Positions 30,783-42,788 are shown, counted from the stretch's first letter. The stretch is 64,000 bases of DNA from Takashimella koratensis (GCA_003116875.1 BCKT01000005.1:1612001-1676000); one strand, 5' to 3'. The notes: generated by a model not told the origin, from the letters alone. Translations and numbers: made by a program.

Positions 30783-33700
30783 ATGCCGGTTATCGAGCGA
30801 GACTTGACCTACTTCGAGGTCGCGCCGTCGTGCAATCCCCTCCGCACCGGCGACTCACTCACCAGTTTCTCCCTCGTCTCATCCTCCAAGTCTCTGGAGC
30901 AGGGTTTCACGTGGACGATCGACTTCCCCTTGCCCAACGCGTACCGCATCATCTTGACCGGTCCCGAGCGCCCTCGCCCGCCGCATGACAACCTCAACCA
31001 CCCCGGAAAGCCCTACGCTTCCCGCCTATCATCCATTGACAAGGCGAAGTGTACGGCTGTCTTTGACTTCCCGGGGCGGGAGGGAGAAGATCTGTCGGTC
31101 CTCTCGCCCAACCATCATGTCGAGGTCAGACTGTCCTGGGAGCGACAGATCGCGATCGAGATTTGGCAGGTGACCGGAGACGACAATGACGAGTTTGGTC
31201 GCAAGGAGGAGAAGGTCATGGGCGATATGTTGTCCCGATCGTACGCGTTGACCGAGCACGGAATCATTAGGCATTACCAGTACGACCGGACTCGTCTTCA
31301 TCTCGGTCTCGGTGAGAAGGCAGCGCCGATCGATCTATCCGGTCGCTCGTTTACGCTCCATGCTACCGACACCGCCGGGTACAACACATACAAGACCGAC
31401 CCACTGTACAAGCATACCCCGTACCTGATCTCCACTCCGAAGCCCAAGGACTGGGACACCCCTCCCGGCCTGACCTATGCCATCCTTCACGCGTCCAACA
31501 GCGTGTCCACCTGGGATGTAGGCAGGGAAGCTGATGTGCCTAGTGGAGGATACTTCAAGACGTTTACCCAGGACTGGGGTGGACTCGAGGAGTGGGTCAT
31601 CGTCGCCGACGCGGTGCAGGGCGTTGTACAGTCATTCGCCGCTCTCGCCGGGAAGCCTAGGCTTGTTGGGAGGGACTGGCTTGGGTACCTTGGTGAGTTG
31701 ATGAGGCAACGGCGCAGACGTGACATGCCAGAAATTGACCAGTTGAAAAGGTTCAACAATGTTACTCGCCGAGCTGGTACGTGTACCGGTGTGCAACCTG
31801 CTCATTATGGGTCAAACTGATCATGACTTAGGAGAATGGTCAAGAGGCACTCTCGGAGTGGCCGAAGCTCTGCAAGGAGCACGATATCCCGTGCTCGGCG
31901 ATGTTCGTAAGTGTAGATAGCTGGTAGTCTGCAATCACAACCCGATCAGCAAGAAGCTGACCTTCACTTGCAGTTGTCCTCTGGTTACACTGTTGGGGAG
32001 AAAAACGGCGCCCGCATGGTATTCTACATGAACAAGCACCGTTTCCCGGACTTCAAGGGCATGGTCAAGCTCTACCACCAGTCGGGTATCAAGATCACCC
32101 CCAATGTCAAGCCTTGTGAGGATCGGATCTTGACTTCATGGCCTGCATGTGCCTAGCTTGTGATCTCTGACATCGTCAGATGCGATCGAGGAGCACCCAG
32201 CATACGAGCGCTTGAAGAAGGGCGATGGGGTCTTCTACGACCCGCGAAAGAAAGGTCCCGCTGTACAGGGCCTCTGGGCGGATCGAGAGGGGTCATCCAA
32301 AGACGGCAGCTGGGTCGATCTGTCCGCCAAGTCGGCGCGGGAGTGGTGGTCGGAAGGTGTCAGGGGTCTCATCGATCTCGGTGTGGATGGCATGTGGGAG
32401 TGAGTCCTCAATGTTTCGTCATACCCCACTCCTTGATGGCAGCCAGTCTGACGCATATGTCCTCGCCGTCTACAGTGATAACTCCGAGTATTTCCTACGT
32501 GACGACGAGATCACCTTTAAGAACGAGTTCGGATACAAGCGCGAGGTATCGTACGATGGGCGGCTGACTGTCGGCCTCTTGGGTCGTATCACGGGTAACG
32601 AGCTCATGAACAAAGTCAGGTAAGTCAACTGCCTACAGCACGATCAGATCAAAACTGATACTGGTGTAGCCATGAGACCCTCCAAGCCCATAACCCGGAG
32701 CGCCGCACGTATGTTCTTACCCGGTCCGGCAATGTTGCTGCATTCAAGTATGCTTGCGCCACGTGGACTGGTGACAACTTCTCCAGGTGAGTAATGCCTC
32801 TTTCTCATCCTCCCAATCATTTCGTTGGGTGCATCGTTGACGCTGTTCTCCCCCTCCTACAGTTGGCGCGATCTCCGTGGCTCTCAGCACATCCAGCTTA
32901 ATGCCGGTCTCTCGCTCATGCAGTCCACCGGCTCTGACGTCGGCGGGTTCGTTGGTGATGCCCCGACAATGGAACTGCTTGTCCGCTGGGTCCAACTCGG
33001 TGTCACCCACGCTCGCTTCTGCATCCACTCGAGCCCCAGCACTCTCTCCGGTGTTGACAAGCTCACGACACCCTGGATGTACCCCGAGGCATTGCCGATC
33101 ATCCGCAATGCTATCAAGTGGCGTTACGAGATGCTCCCATTCCTGTATGTCAAGCTAGTTTCTGATAACCTTTCAAGCAAAGAGCAAACATCCATGCTAA
33201 CCAGCCTCAGGAACAATCTCATGTGGGAGTCTCACTTGCACGCGACGCCGACCAACGCGCCACTTTTCTATGGACCCTTCTGTTGCGATCCGGTGCTTTA
33301 CACCGATCGCATGCTGAACGGCTTCGACTCTTGGCTTGGTGTCGGACAACTCCTGATTGCTCCTGCCTTGTTCGAAAGCATGACCTCTCGTGAAGTCTAC
33401 TTCCCCAAATGCTGCGCTACCGACAAGAGCCTTTACTTCGATCTCCATGCACCTTACAAGAAGCACACCGCGGGCTCTTGGGCGAATGTCGCCACGCCAA
33501 TCGAGCACTCGGGTCTTTTTGCGCGCGAGGGCTCGGTCATCCCCGTCGGGAAGAAATACGCCACGGTCACTGCCGTCACCGGACCCCCGAGGAGACACGT
33601 GGATGGCGTCGACGTCGTTCTTGAGATGGATGGCGGCGTCGTTGGTCTCGACGACTACCGTGGAGTCATGATCTTCCCCGGAACAGGAGGGAAGACTTAC

Positions 33701-34006
33701 ACGGGCTCATGGATCGAGGACGACGGAATATCGTCCGATCCTACTCGGTTGATCTTGTCGATCACATACTCGGGGACCGAGGACGAGGTTCAGATCAGCG
33801 TCAGTATCGAGGAAGACGACTTCCGACCGCTCTGGTGGGGCGGGATCTACGTCATCCTTCCAGCGGGCGACATGCGTCGCGTCGTCGGAAAGAGTAAAGG
33901 CTTGCAGGCGCCGCTGGACCTTGAGCTCACCAAGACGCCGGAAGGCAGAAGGGCGTGGGCGCTGAACACCAAGAACAAGCTTTCGTCGTCTTTTCGACTT
34001 TGGTAG
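30783..34006 (+). CDS. GH31 alpha-glucosidase-type glycoside hydrolase
   Basis: Nine exons: 30783..31692, 31751..31776, 31832..31906, 31974..32115, 32180..32399, 32476..32619, 32670..32786, 32863..33144 and 33211..34006, giving 903 residues. Exon 2 is only 26 nt and uses an AAG acceptor. Catalytic features: GVDGMWEDDNSEY with the nucleophile Asp in the WxD region, RTYVLTRSGN, YACATWTGDNFSSWRDLRGS and STGSDVGGF with the likely acid/base Asp. The C-terminal beta-domains contain HSGLFAREGSVIPV and FPGTGGKTYTGSWIEDDG. There is no signal peptide, so the enzyme may be intracellular and work on imported maltose-like sugars, which matches the divergent permease. The 66-nt intron at 33145-33210 is a multiple of three with no stop, so retention would add 22 residues. 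Confidence 0.85.
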
Positions 34007-34486
34007 AGAGTAGTCTGTTGATTGTAGTGAAATGTTGGCCTATCATTGTAAGGACGAGGATAACCCAGCTAGTACAGAATCAGAGGTTTGAGAGGCACCT
34101 GGGGCGCTATGAAACAGCAGACTTTGAAATACATTGCCATTGATTGCTTGCTATATATCACAAGGATGTGTTGCACCGTCAAAAATGCTGTAGGCTCACA
34201 CATTGACAACCGTGGTGAAATTGTGAAGAAAAGTGCATAACAATGTTACCGGCGCAGAACAAGTAGAAAAGTCGGGTCGTAGCACGAATGGGCTCAAACA
34301 GCATCCGCATTTCTTCCGTAAGAAATGGATGAAAGGCGAGAGAGCAGGAAGCCTTGTCAATCGGTGTCCATAAGGTCAGCTGACTCCAATGCTTGGACTT
34401 TTCTATGAAAGCTGCCATTGTGAGAACATGTGACTCAACTCACGATGACGAAGCAGACGCGTGCCCTCGGCTGCTCACGACCTCCT
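34007..34486. other. Convergent intergenic region right of GH31
   Basis: AT-richer than its surroundings, with no gene. It contains the 3' ends of GH31 (+) and of the first GNAT-like gene (-). Confidence 0.45.
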
Positions 34487-35382
34487 CTAACAGCCTGAAG
34501 CATGAAGTGGCCCGCTGGGCACCGCCAGAGTGATGGGTTTGGTCTTGGACTTGAAGGTAATCCCGTAGCGATTCTCACCTTCGGAAGGGTCGCAGATGTT
34601 GCCTGAGATGTCATTCAACCCGCTTGACTGGAGAGCCAAGCGAAGTGGCTCGCTGACATTGCTGGTGTTCTGTAAGACAATCAGCAGTGTCTCCTCATTG
34701 TCGATGTAAAAGAGGTCTCTACAAATTCCTATCACCTACCACTATCACGCCCGTGTGACCGGAAAGTTCCGCCCATTTGATGACCGCTGCGAACAGTGCC
34801 TGACCGGAGTAGCCTTGCTTGCCTTCCAGGGCTGCTTTGGTCAAGGCAGGGCGGAGCTCAAGTGTGCCTGAGCCGACAGGGCATGTGACCAGGCATCCCT
34901 CGAAGGAGGTCTCAGCGGTCTTGCGGTCCCGAAGCCACACAGATAGTACTGGTGGAAGGGGAGGGGACTTGTTGTTGGCGAGAGCTTCTGAAATCGACTT
35001 CAGACCATTTTCCGACACGAACCCGTCGTGCGTCGTGTTGCGCCAATCCACCGCCATCCTAAGATAGGTCAAACTCCGCACACAGCTGATGTAGGAGGTT
35101 GGCTTACGTGCTGTTGAATCCTGGGAAGGAGGTGCGCATGAAGTCTTGGGTTTGGAACAAATGTCCCTGGGATGAAAATGGATGAGCATTTCAGCTGCAG
35201 CTCCTCTTCATGCTACGTACAAGTTTTGTCTCGTTCTTGATGTCCCAAAGCTTGATGATGTAGTCCGTCCCGGTAACGTGCAGCGCCAGAGGGCTTGAAA
35301 CGTCGGCGTGGATGAAGTAAGACTTGTTGGACTCTTTATAACAGAGTGAGGGTAGAGGAACATGCGGGAATGAAGACGACAT
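34487..35382 (-). CDS. GNAT-like family of unknown function, tandem copy 1
   Basis: Exons 35382..35221, 35166..35108, 35058..34740 and 34669..34487 give 240 residues. Exon 2 is 59 nt, as in both neighbours. N-terminal block: PLALHVTGTDYIIKLWD; exon 2: LFQTQDFMRTSFPGF; exon 3: VDWRNTTHDGFVSENGLKSI, PVLSVWLRDRK, FEGCLVT, LELRPALTKAAL, GKQGYSGQALFAAVIKWAE; exon 4: NTSNVSEPLRLALQSSGL. The order VGC strand, small-residue loop GYSGQAL, helix ending KWAE.SG, then N....L..AL..SG is the order of a GNAT fold (strand 4, acetyl-CoA loop and helix 3, strand 5, helix 4), though the RxxGxG/A consensus is imperfect. I do not recognise a named family. An acyltransferase role is inference. Confidence 0.65.
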
Positions 35383-35915
35383 GCTTTGGTGAGGCCGGGT
35401 GGGAGAACGAAGAGTGAACGAACGATGAAAAAGAAGAGGACGAGGGGAGGGGAAGAGGGTGTATGTGTTCGAAAGCGAGGGAGTGCGTTGATACAAGCTG
35501 GATTGAAAGTCTTCCACCACAGCCCCACTCAATTATAAAGGATGGCACAAGAACAGAGCTACTGCACACACCCCCACTGTGCGTCACTGCACAGAAGGCC
35601 TCAGGAGACTTTTGGCCAAGCAAGCGCCGTTCTTCCCGCGACCTGCTCAGAAGATCACCATGGAAATGGTTTGTAAGCCAAGTATCCCTCCTTTCGAACA
35701 GAGTCTGCCTTTTTATGCCTTCGGGCAGTGGAAGTCACCTGTACAGATCTGGCGCAGGATTTCGAAGTGACGACGGGATTTCTAACCGCCTGACGGGGTG
35801 CCACTTCCGCGATGCATACTCAGGCATATTGTCATTTATGTATATTATAAATCCTTGTTGGTCAGGGTGCAAATTCTCTCGACATTATCCAAGCTGGCGA
35901 TGCCGTCAGTCTTGG
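35383..35915. other. Spacer between GNAT-like copies 1 and 2
   Basis: Promoter of copy 1 and 3' flank of copy 2; no other gene seen. Confidence 0.45.
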
Positions 35916-36815
35916 TTATGTAGAATTAAGAGGCAGTCTCATCTTGTTCGTAGTTTCGGTCTCGAAGAATATCATAAAGTTCTTTTCCCCTTCAGTAGGT
36001 TCGTACATCAAGCCAGGCGCGTCTTCGAAACCGCTCGATTTCAGGGCTTCCTGGAGTGGCAGAGTAGGATTGACCATGCGCTGCAAGTAATGAGCCTCTC
36101 TTCGTCCTTGACCATTGTCAGACTTTTCCTAGTCACTCACCATGCGGACCGAGTCGTAGCGGCCTGAGTTTTCCAACCATCTGGTGTAGGCCCGGATAAC
36201 TGCTTGACCGTTGTCGCTTTTCAAGACGGATGTTGACAGTGCAGGGCGAAGGTCGAGTGAAGAAGGACGGTGCCCCACCAAGTCGGTGACTAAACAACCC
36301 ACAAATGTCGTCATTTGGCTCGGATCCCTGTGCCAGACTGACAATACTGGAGGGATGGCGGGTTCATTCCCATTGGCAAAACCCTCAGAGATCGACGCCA
36401 AGCCATCGTTGGAAAGAAACCTTTTTAGCTTGCCGTTGCGCCAATCAACCGCCGACCTGAGGCCCGTCAGCTAGATGCACACCACCCTGCGCGGGAACGT
36501 ACTTTGAAGCCTCACTGGGGAAAGCAGTCCGTAGGTCAATGTCGCTTTGATGCAGCTTTGCCTGTCGCCCGAAAGTCAGTGATGAAAACTTCCACGCAAT
36601 CGTTCAAAGCTTACCAGCAACGGTTCGTAGCTGCTGTCCCAAAGATGCAATTCGTAGTTTGTCCCAGCACTCAGGACGAATAGAGGGTCGGTTTTGTTTT
36701 CGGAATTAGTATAAATTCTGTAATCCACCGTAAACTTTGAGAGCTTATATTGAGATCGCGGCGCAAGCGTCACAATGGCGCTGCTGAGCTGTGAACCCAG
36801 GTTTCTCTTCATCAT
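35916..36815 (-). CDS. GNAT-like family of unknown function, tandem copy 2
   Basis: Exons 36815..36615, 36561..36503 (59 nt), 36456..36141 and 36080..35916 give 246 residues. Blocks match copy 1: PLFVLSAGTNYELHLWD, LHQSDIDLRTAFP, AVDWRNGKLKRFLSNDGLAS, PVLSVWHRDPS, TTFVGCLVTDLVG, LDLRPALSTSVL, SDNGQAVIRAYTRWLENSG and NPTLPLQEALKSSGFED. The acetyl-CoA loop is shorter (SDNGQA). The start is one of two adjacent ATGs (36815 or 36812); no in-frame ATG lies upstream before the family similarity ends. The protein is soluble, with no signal or membrane segment. Confidence 0.65.
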
Positions 36816-37353
36816 GATGTTGAACTGTTGTAGAGTCTGATGGTATTGTAACTTTGCAACGATTGTTAAGAAAGTGGGAAGAAAGAGGAGCACGACAGTT
36901 CTATCTGGTATATGTGACAGACCACCAGCCGGTTTGCTCCACCCATGAGTGGCAACGCCTTCCACCGGAGCTACAAAGCAGCTCAAAGGATAGGGTACGA
37001 GCATGGCGGTTTTGCTGACACCAGTCTACGCTTCACGTAGACATACGCAAACTGCCCGGGCTGGCGGGCCCCTTTCCACAATCCACGCTGAGTCAGCACC
37101 GGTATCCAATAGTCAGTCGAGAACGGTCAGTGATAGATCCACATGTAGTCAAACACAGAAAAGGGGTGGTCTGGGCACAGATAGATGCATCTTCGAGTGC
37201 ACTGATACGTCCTCATTGATTTCTTGACTGGACACCACTGATCAGCCTGGCGTTGCGAATCTCGGTAGATGTACATTGCTCCAGCATTAGCGCGATAGCC
37301 TCACTATTACGACACTCACACTTCTCTACGTGGCTTCATCGTTCATCGTTCAT
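36816..37353. other. Spacer between GNAT-like copies 2 and 3
   Basis: No gene or repeat seen. It holds the promoter of copy 2 and 3' flank of copy 3. Confidence 0.45.
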
Positions 37354-38312
37354 CTAACTGGACACGATGGGGACATTTGTGTCTCCTGCCGTGTCTGAAG
37401 TCGCTTCAAAGCTGCGCATGTAGAACACCTCACCAGAGGGGTACGTACACATCAAGCCTGTTGCTTCAACAAACGCATTGGCTTCGAGGGCGTTCACGAG
37501 TCGTGTGCTGGGGTTCTTGACGGACTGCAACGATTAAGCTTGGTTTGACCGCAGGAAATTCTGGATGCATGTAAAAACTCACGGCGGACAGGGTGTTGTA
37601 GCCCGATAGCTCTGCCCACTTGGTGGGGACACTCAGGATCGCTTTGCCATCCTTGCCATCACGGGAGCTCAAAACATCCGCGGTGACGACAGGGTGAATC
37701 TCGGCATCTCGCGTGCCGCTGAACCCAAGGCACGGAAGGGTGACGATGCATCCCACAAGGGTTTTTTCGTTGTCTCTTTTCCAGACTGTCAGAACCGGAA
37801 TGAGAGGAGTGCGTTCGTTGGTGTCAAGCGCGTCCGAGATCACCCTGATGTCGTGTTTGGAAATGAATCGATCGCGCAGTCTTGCGCGCCATTTTGTCGC
37901 GTATCTGAGTGCGTTCAATCCGTGACCTCGTGTCGTTCATCTCAATTTTGGAGAAGTACTTACTCGGTGACAAAATCAGGAAAGGAGATCTGAAGATCTT
38001 CGCATCCTTCGAACAACCTCCTCTTCAGAGATGATGTCAGACATGTGATGTGGTATGGTGGGAATGACTTACCAGTTCCTTCTCGTCCTCGCTCTTCCAG
38101 AGTGTCATCTCGTAATTCGTGTCCGTGACATGCAACACCACAGGTTCCGTCTCGTTGGTATCGCTCAGCCGGACGCGGAACTCTGCGTCGTTGCCGATGA
38201 CCTTGCAGCTGTCAGGAGGACCACCCAAAGTAGCTCCGTCACTGGAGCCGGGTTTGATGGAAGCAGTGTCTCTGTTTGACGGTGGGCCGGTTTGCGGTAG
38301 TGGAGGCAACAT
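37354..38312 (-). CDS. GNAT-like family of unknown function, tandem copy 3
   Basis: Exons 38312..38073, 38022..37964 (59 nt, AAG acceptor), 37904..37583 and 37524..37354 give 263 residues. A 35-residue Pro/Ser-rich N-terminal extension precedes PVVLHVTDTNYEMTLWK. Then LFEGCEDLQISFPDF, YATKWRARLRDRFISKHDIR, PVLTVWKRDNEKTLVGCIVT, AEIHPVVTADVL, GKDGKAILSVPTKWAELSGY and NPSTRLVNALEANAF. The intron phases (0, 2, 0) and the 59-nt exon are the same in all three copies, which supports one ancestral gene duplicated in tandem. Function unknown; GNAT-like by motif order. Confidence 0.65.
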
Positions 38313-38965
38313 GTGTCTGTCTGATGGTGTCAAGGATGAAAGAAGGGTGAAGAATGAGGAGGGAGGGTGGGGGAAGTAAGTCTTGTATACAGAAAGAGAG
38401 GGGTTGAACACGAGTGAGGTGGTGTTGGTGCCTTCCACCATACTTTTCAAACATAAAGGATAGAGCAGGATCAGAGGGGCTGCAATGACCCTCAGTGTAC
38501 TTCACCGCGCGGAAGACGTGAAGGACTTATCAGTCAAGCCAACGCACAATGTGGCAGAAGGCAAAAAATCTGAGTGATTTGTAAGCCAACGTCCTCTCCT
38601 TTACGGTAAGCCCAAAGTATTCACCCATCGTGCACAAGAAGCAGCAAACACACTGTATTGGCATGGAAAGTACAAAACGTAGCAGTTCCGGTCAGGAAAC
38701 TGCGTCTTAGAAGTTACAGCATAGGTTCGATGAGGTCTGAGCAGAAGGCAGTCTGGATATGACATTGTGAGGCCAAATTGACGGGTGGAAACTTTGGTAA
38801 TGCTAAAACCGTTATCATTGGGTCATAGGCAATGGCGATATCGTGGAGTGAGGCTTATTGTTAGCATCAGTTCGACCAAGAAAAGTAGTTCTTTTCATGT
38901 ACACAGCACTACTAACATTCCACATCTCTCTTTCGGCCGAGGGTAACACACCTCTACTACCTATA
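38313..38965. other. Intergenic region between GNAT-like copy 3 and GH43-1
   Basis: AT-richer than average, with no ORF of note. It holds the promoter of copy 3 and the 3' flank of the first GH43 gene. Confidence 0.45.
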
Positions 38966-40570
38966 TCAAAAACTATCCCCCTCAATCTCTCTCGGCGCAT
39001 CCACCGGTGTCGTCCTCATGATCCTCCCTTCTCCATCCGCTTCCATCCTCTGCGCTCTCACTGTCCTGATATTCGTACCCCCCGTGAACCCAGAGGCATT
39101 ATTAAAAGCTCCATAGGCAAACCAAATCCCATCGTCGGGTCCGGTGAAGAACCCACCTGAGCCGGGACCGAAGGTGGTGCTGAAAAAGTCGGAGGAGAGG
39201 ATGGGGTTGTAGGGTGATTTAGACCAGACGGAGGGGTCGAGCAGGTCGGCCGAGGCTGAGGCGGTTGAGATTAGGGTGTTGTAGGCTGCAAACATTAACG
39301 ACATTCGAGAGAGAAAGGAATGATAGAAGAAATGAACACGGAATACAAGAAGAAGAAATACAACGCGATCAAGCCGAGGAGGTAGGAAGACGTAGGAGCA
39401 GAAGGCTTACTGGCGTCAGAGTACTGGTTGGAAGCGTATCCAAGGTTGACGGTATCGTTAACGATCCAAGAACTCGGCGCTTCGAGGACTGGGTTGTTAT
39501 AAGGGTTTGTCGCGCTGGTATTACAGCATGTACGCCCAAGCCACGAATAATTACCCGCCGGGAACTCTGAGAGGGGTGGTCGTATCAGCCGGATTTGAGA
39601 CACCCAATATTATCATGGAACGGTGTCCGGAATAAGGCGATGAGGGTAGGAAGGAGAATGATGGCTCACCTTGGAATTCGTAGTATTCGCTAGGGGTGAC
39701 GACGGCGCTAAGGGGTGTACCCGGGACAGAGGAGTTGACCGTTTGGAGTTGGATCAAGGAGATGGACGGTGCGGCGTCTGTGGGCTTCAGCGAGTGAGAC
39801 GCTTGACAATGTGTCCCGTCTACCTACGATACGAAGTAGACCAGCTGCATTCGTCAGCTGTGACCGTAGACGGACAGTCGAGATGAGTACCTACCTGAGA
39901 TACCTCCTTCCATCGGGAAGGTTTATCGCATGCGCATCATAACCAGCGATATATGTTCCATTATGCTGTACCCTCCCTGCTGCAGACCAGGATCCCAAGG
40001 GGTCCCAAGTATCGGACTGGATTACGTAGATGTAGTTGAGTTCAACGGCGGATATGTACATGACCCTTAAGGAATTGGTCAGATATGTTGGGTTGGAGAA
40101 GCTCACCATCTGCCATCAGCTGTTTGCGAGAGATCAGGAGCTTCAGTCTGGATGTTCTCCGAGAACGTGAAGATCGTATGGTCTGCACTAGGTCAACTTG
40201 ATCCCCTATACATCATAAACAGTTCTCAAGGTGTAGCCAGACTCTGGACCCACTGTTTGCGGGGTTGTACTGTACGTCCGACAGATTTGTTGAGACTCGG
40301 AGCCAGACGCTGGATGCAAAATCTACATCGGGGAAGAGGTAGACGTCTTCCCCTGATGAGGTGTTGTACCACTTCACGGGCGCAGGACTGGGTCGAGATT
40401 CGTCAGTGATGAGTGTGGGGAGAGCTGGTTTGAGATCGGGAGTGGGCTTACTCTTGGCCTAGACCGAGGGGATTGAGGACGCCCGGTGCTTCGGCGGGAG
40501 CTACGGCTCCGTGAACACCTACAAGCACGGCACTGAGCAGTACCAGGATGCCGACAGGTTTCTTGAACAT
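38966..40570 (-). CDS. Secreted GH43 glycoside hydrolase, copy 1
   Basis: Eight exons: 40570..40452, 40387..40254, 40182..40107, 40065..39895, 39844..39828 (17 nt), 39777..39670, 39566..39411 and 39285..38966; 366 residues. A signal peptide (VGILVLLSAVLVGVHGA) leads into a five-bladed beta-propeller: VKWYNTSSGEDVYLFPDVDF, EAPDLSQTADGRWVMYISAV, GYDAHAINLPDGRRYL, VLEAPSSWIVND with the likely acid Glu in E-A-P, and GPGSGGFFTGPDDGIWFAYG. The E-A/G-P and the GPG..GFF...DG..W..Y blocks are typical of GH43 arabinan/xylan-side-chain enzymes. Probable substrate is arabinan or arabinoxylan in plant matter; exact activity cannot be read. Its closest relative is the next gene. Confidence 0.82.
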
Positions 40571-40983
40571 GGTATAGGGTAGATGTTATTCAGCGGTAGA
40601 TGTTATTCAGCAACCACGCGCAATGTCGAACCTCGTTGATATATCCCGTTCATCTCGGTCCAGGATGAACAATAGTCCGCTCACGCGACGTCATCGGGGC
40701 ACCATGTGGTCAATCAATGTGATCGAAACTCCGACCAGCTGATGCATACAAAGTCCCTGTCCGACCAACAGAGTAACCACAAGTAGCGAGACATCAAGTG
40801 GGTCCCGCAGTAAGTGTGTGGAGGGGTATTACCCGGAGCAACTCGGCGGGGTATCGGGGTATTGCCGAGGATCGGGTGGGGGAAGTGGGGTGGGGAGGGG
40901 CTAGTCCCAGGGCTATTTTCACATCGGCGACGAGTATCCACTTTGTCGTTCAGGGTGCTCTAGATTCCTTTCTACTCTCAGCA
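40571..40983. other. Spacer between the two GH43 genes
   Basis: Contains TAGATGTTATTCAGC twice in a row (about 40581 and 40599), and otherwise only promoter and 3' flank sequence. Repeated TACCCCGAT/CGGGGTATC fragments near 40840 show weak symmetry. Confidence 0.5.
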
Positions 40984-42788
40984 CTACAAACTGTCCCCAG
41001 CGATGGGCCTTGTCGCATTCACCGGCGCAACAGCTTCAAACCTCCCTTCCGAGTCTGTTCCCATCTTCTGCGCCCTGACGGTCCTGATGTTGGCTTTCCC
41101 CGTGAACCCATCGGGATCATTGAACGCCCCGTAGGCGAACCAAGCTTCCCCGTCTGGACCAGTGAAGAACCCACCCGATCCTGGTCCGTAGGTCTTGGAT
41201 GAATCAGTCGATGAGAGGATAGGGTTAGAAGGGGATTTAGTCCATGAGGAGGCGAGGAGGATGTCGGAGGTTAAAGAAGCCGTAGCGAGGTTGGTGTTGT
41301 AAGCTACATACGCGAGGGGTTAGTGAAGCATTCGTATCAAGGGATTTGAGATAGTTTAGAAGGATGGAGAGGACGGGATCAGGGGTAGACGTACTAGCAT
41401 CAGAATAGAGGTTGGAGGCATAGGCGAGGTTGAGGGTATTGTTATTGACGACCCAAGAGCTTGGAGCTTCCATAATTGGGCTCGAAACTGAGCCGTTAGC
41501 GGTCAACTTCACTTCATACGAACGTCGGGGAAGAACATGACTCACTCTCTTTCTCGTAGCTCTCCGTAGGCCAGAGGATCGCCGCGAGTGGTGTACCGGG
41601 AACAGTCGTATTAACTGTTTGTAGCTGAACCAGGGAGATTGCCGGTCCGCCATCTACCCTAATCAACTTGATTCCAACACATCCCTGCAGTCCTGCAGAT
41701 TTACTCACTGTACGTCCCCGCGAAACTGTTCCATCGTCAGTTCTCTGTTCTCTCGCCTAGATTTCTTGGGTCGGCAAGAATGGAGATACGACTCACCTGA
41801 GGTACCTCCGCCCATCAGGGAGGTTGACAGCATGCGCATCGTAACCTGATACAATGGTCCCATTGTACTCGACTCGACCCGAGGCTGTCCAGGTACTCAG
41901 TGGGTCCGAAGTACTCGATTGAATCACGTAGATGTTGTTATCGGAAACAGATGAGATGTACATGACCCTGTGGATCGAGTGGGTCAGCCATGTGGCTTGT
42001 ACTAGCTACCTTGTGGGCTTGGTCATGGGTGGGTGGGGTATGCGTACAAGGAGGATTAGAGTTGGAGGTAGGAATACTTACCATCGCCCATCAGCGGTCT
42101 GGGAGAGATCAGGAGCCTCTGTCGCTATCCTATCCGTGAAATTGAATACGGAATGCTCTTTTCACAGCCTATCAGCTTCATCTCCTTTCTACCCCTTTTC
42201 ACCTCCATTCACTACACCGCCCCTTCCTTGGCATATCTCCCATTCATCCCACCCCCTTCCTTCCTACCTCACTCCTCACTCACCGTTGGCTGGGTTGTAT
42301 TGCACGTCCGAGAGGTTTGTCGAGACTCGGATGTACACCCCGTAGGCAAAGTCGATATCGGGGAAGAGGTAGGTGTCTAGCCCCGAGGAAGTGTTGTGCC
42401 ATGTGACCGGTGCGGGGCTGGGTATGTCAGTATACCGGACTGCACAGTGTGTGCATAGTGTAGAGCTGGATGTGGATCGGCGATGATTGCCGATCTGTGG
42501 TGAAGGGAAGTTGGATGCGACGTTGAGGAAAGAGTACACTCACTCTTGACCTTTGCCAAGAGGGTTGATCACCGTCACCGACCCTGTTGGCTGGGCTGCT
42601 GTCGATGAACTCGAAGTAGCCGCCAAGACCTGATTCCACTTCGAGGCCATACTTGAGGCAATAGTCGATTCCGAGCTTGAAGTGCTCACACTGCTTGTCG
42701 ATGTCGACCCTCGTGCGATACAAGCGGCTCCACGAACCAACCCGGCCCCGAGACTGAGTACGACGAGTTGGGCAAAGGGAAGTAACAT
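40984..42788 (-). CDS. Secreted GH43 glycoside hydrolase, copy 2
   Basis: Eight exons: 42788..42544, 42417..42284, 42157..42082, 41967..41797, 41725..41709 (17 nt), 41653..41546, 41511..41395 and 41303..40984; 395 residues. Exons 2, 3, 4, 5, 6 and 8 have exactly the lengths of copy 1 (134, 76, 171, 17, 108, 320 nt). After the signal peptide (FAQLVVLSLGAGLVRGA) a 50-residue Ser/Thr-rich linker absent from copy 1 is inserted. Key blocks: EAPDLSQTADGRWVMYISSV, GYDAHAVNLPDGRRYL, IMEAPSSWVVNN, GPGSGGFFTGPDGEAWFAYG. Introns before exons 3 and 7 use AAG acceptors. Secreted GH43, function as for copy 1. Confidence 0.82.
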
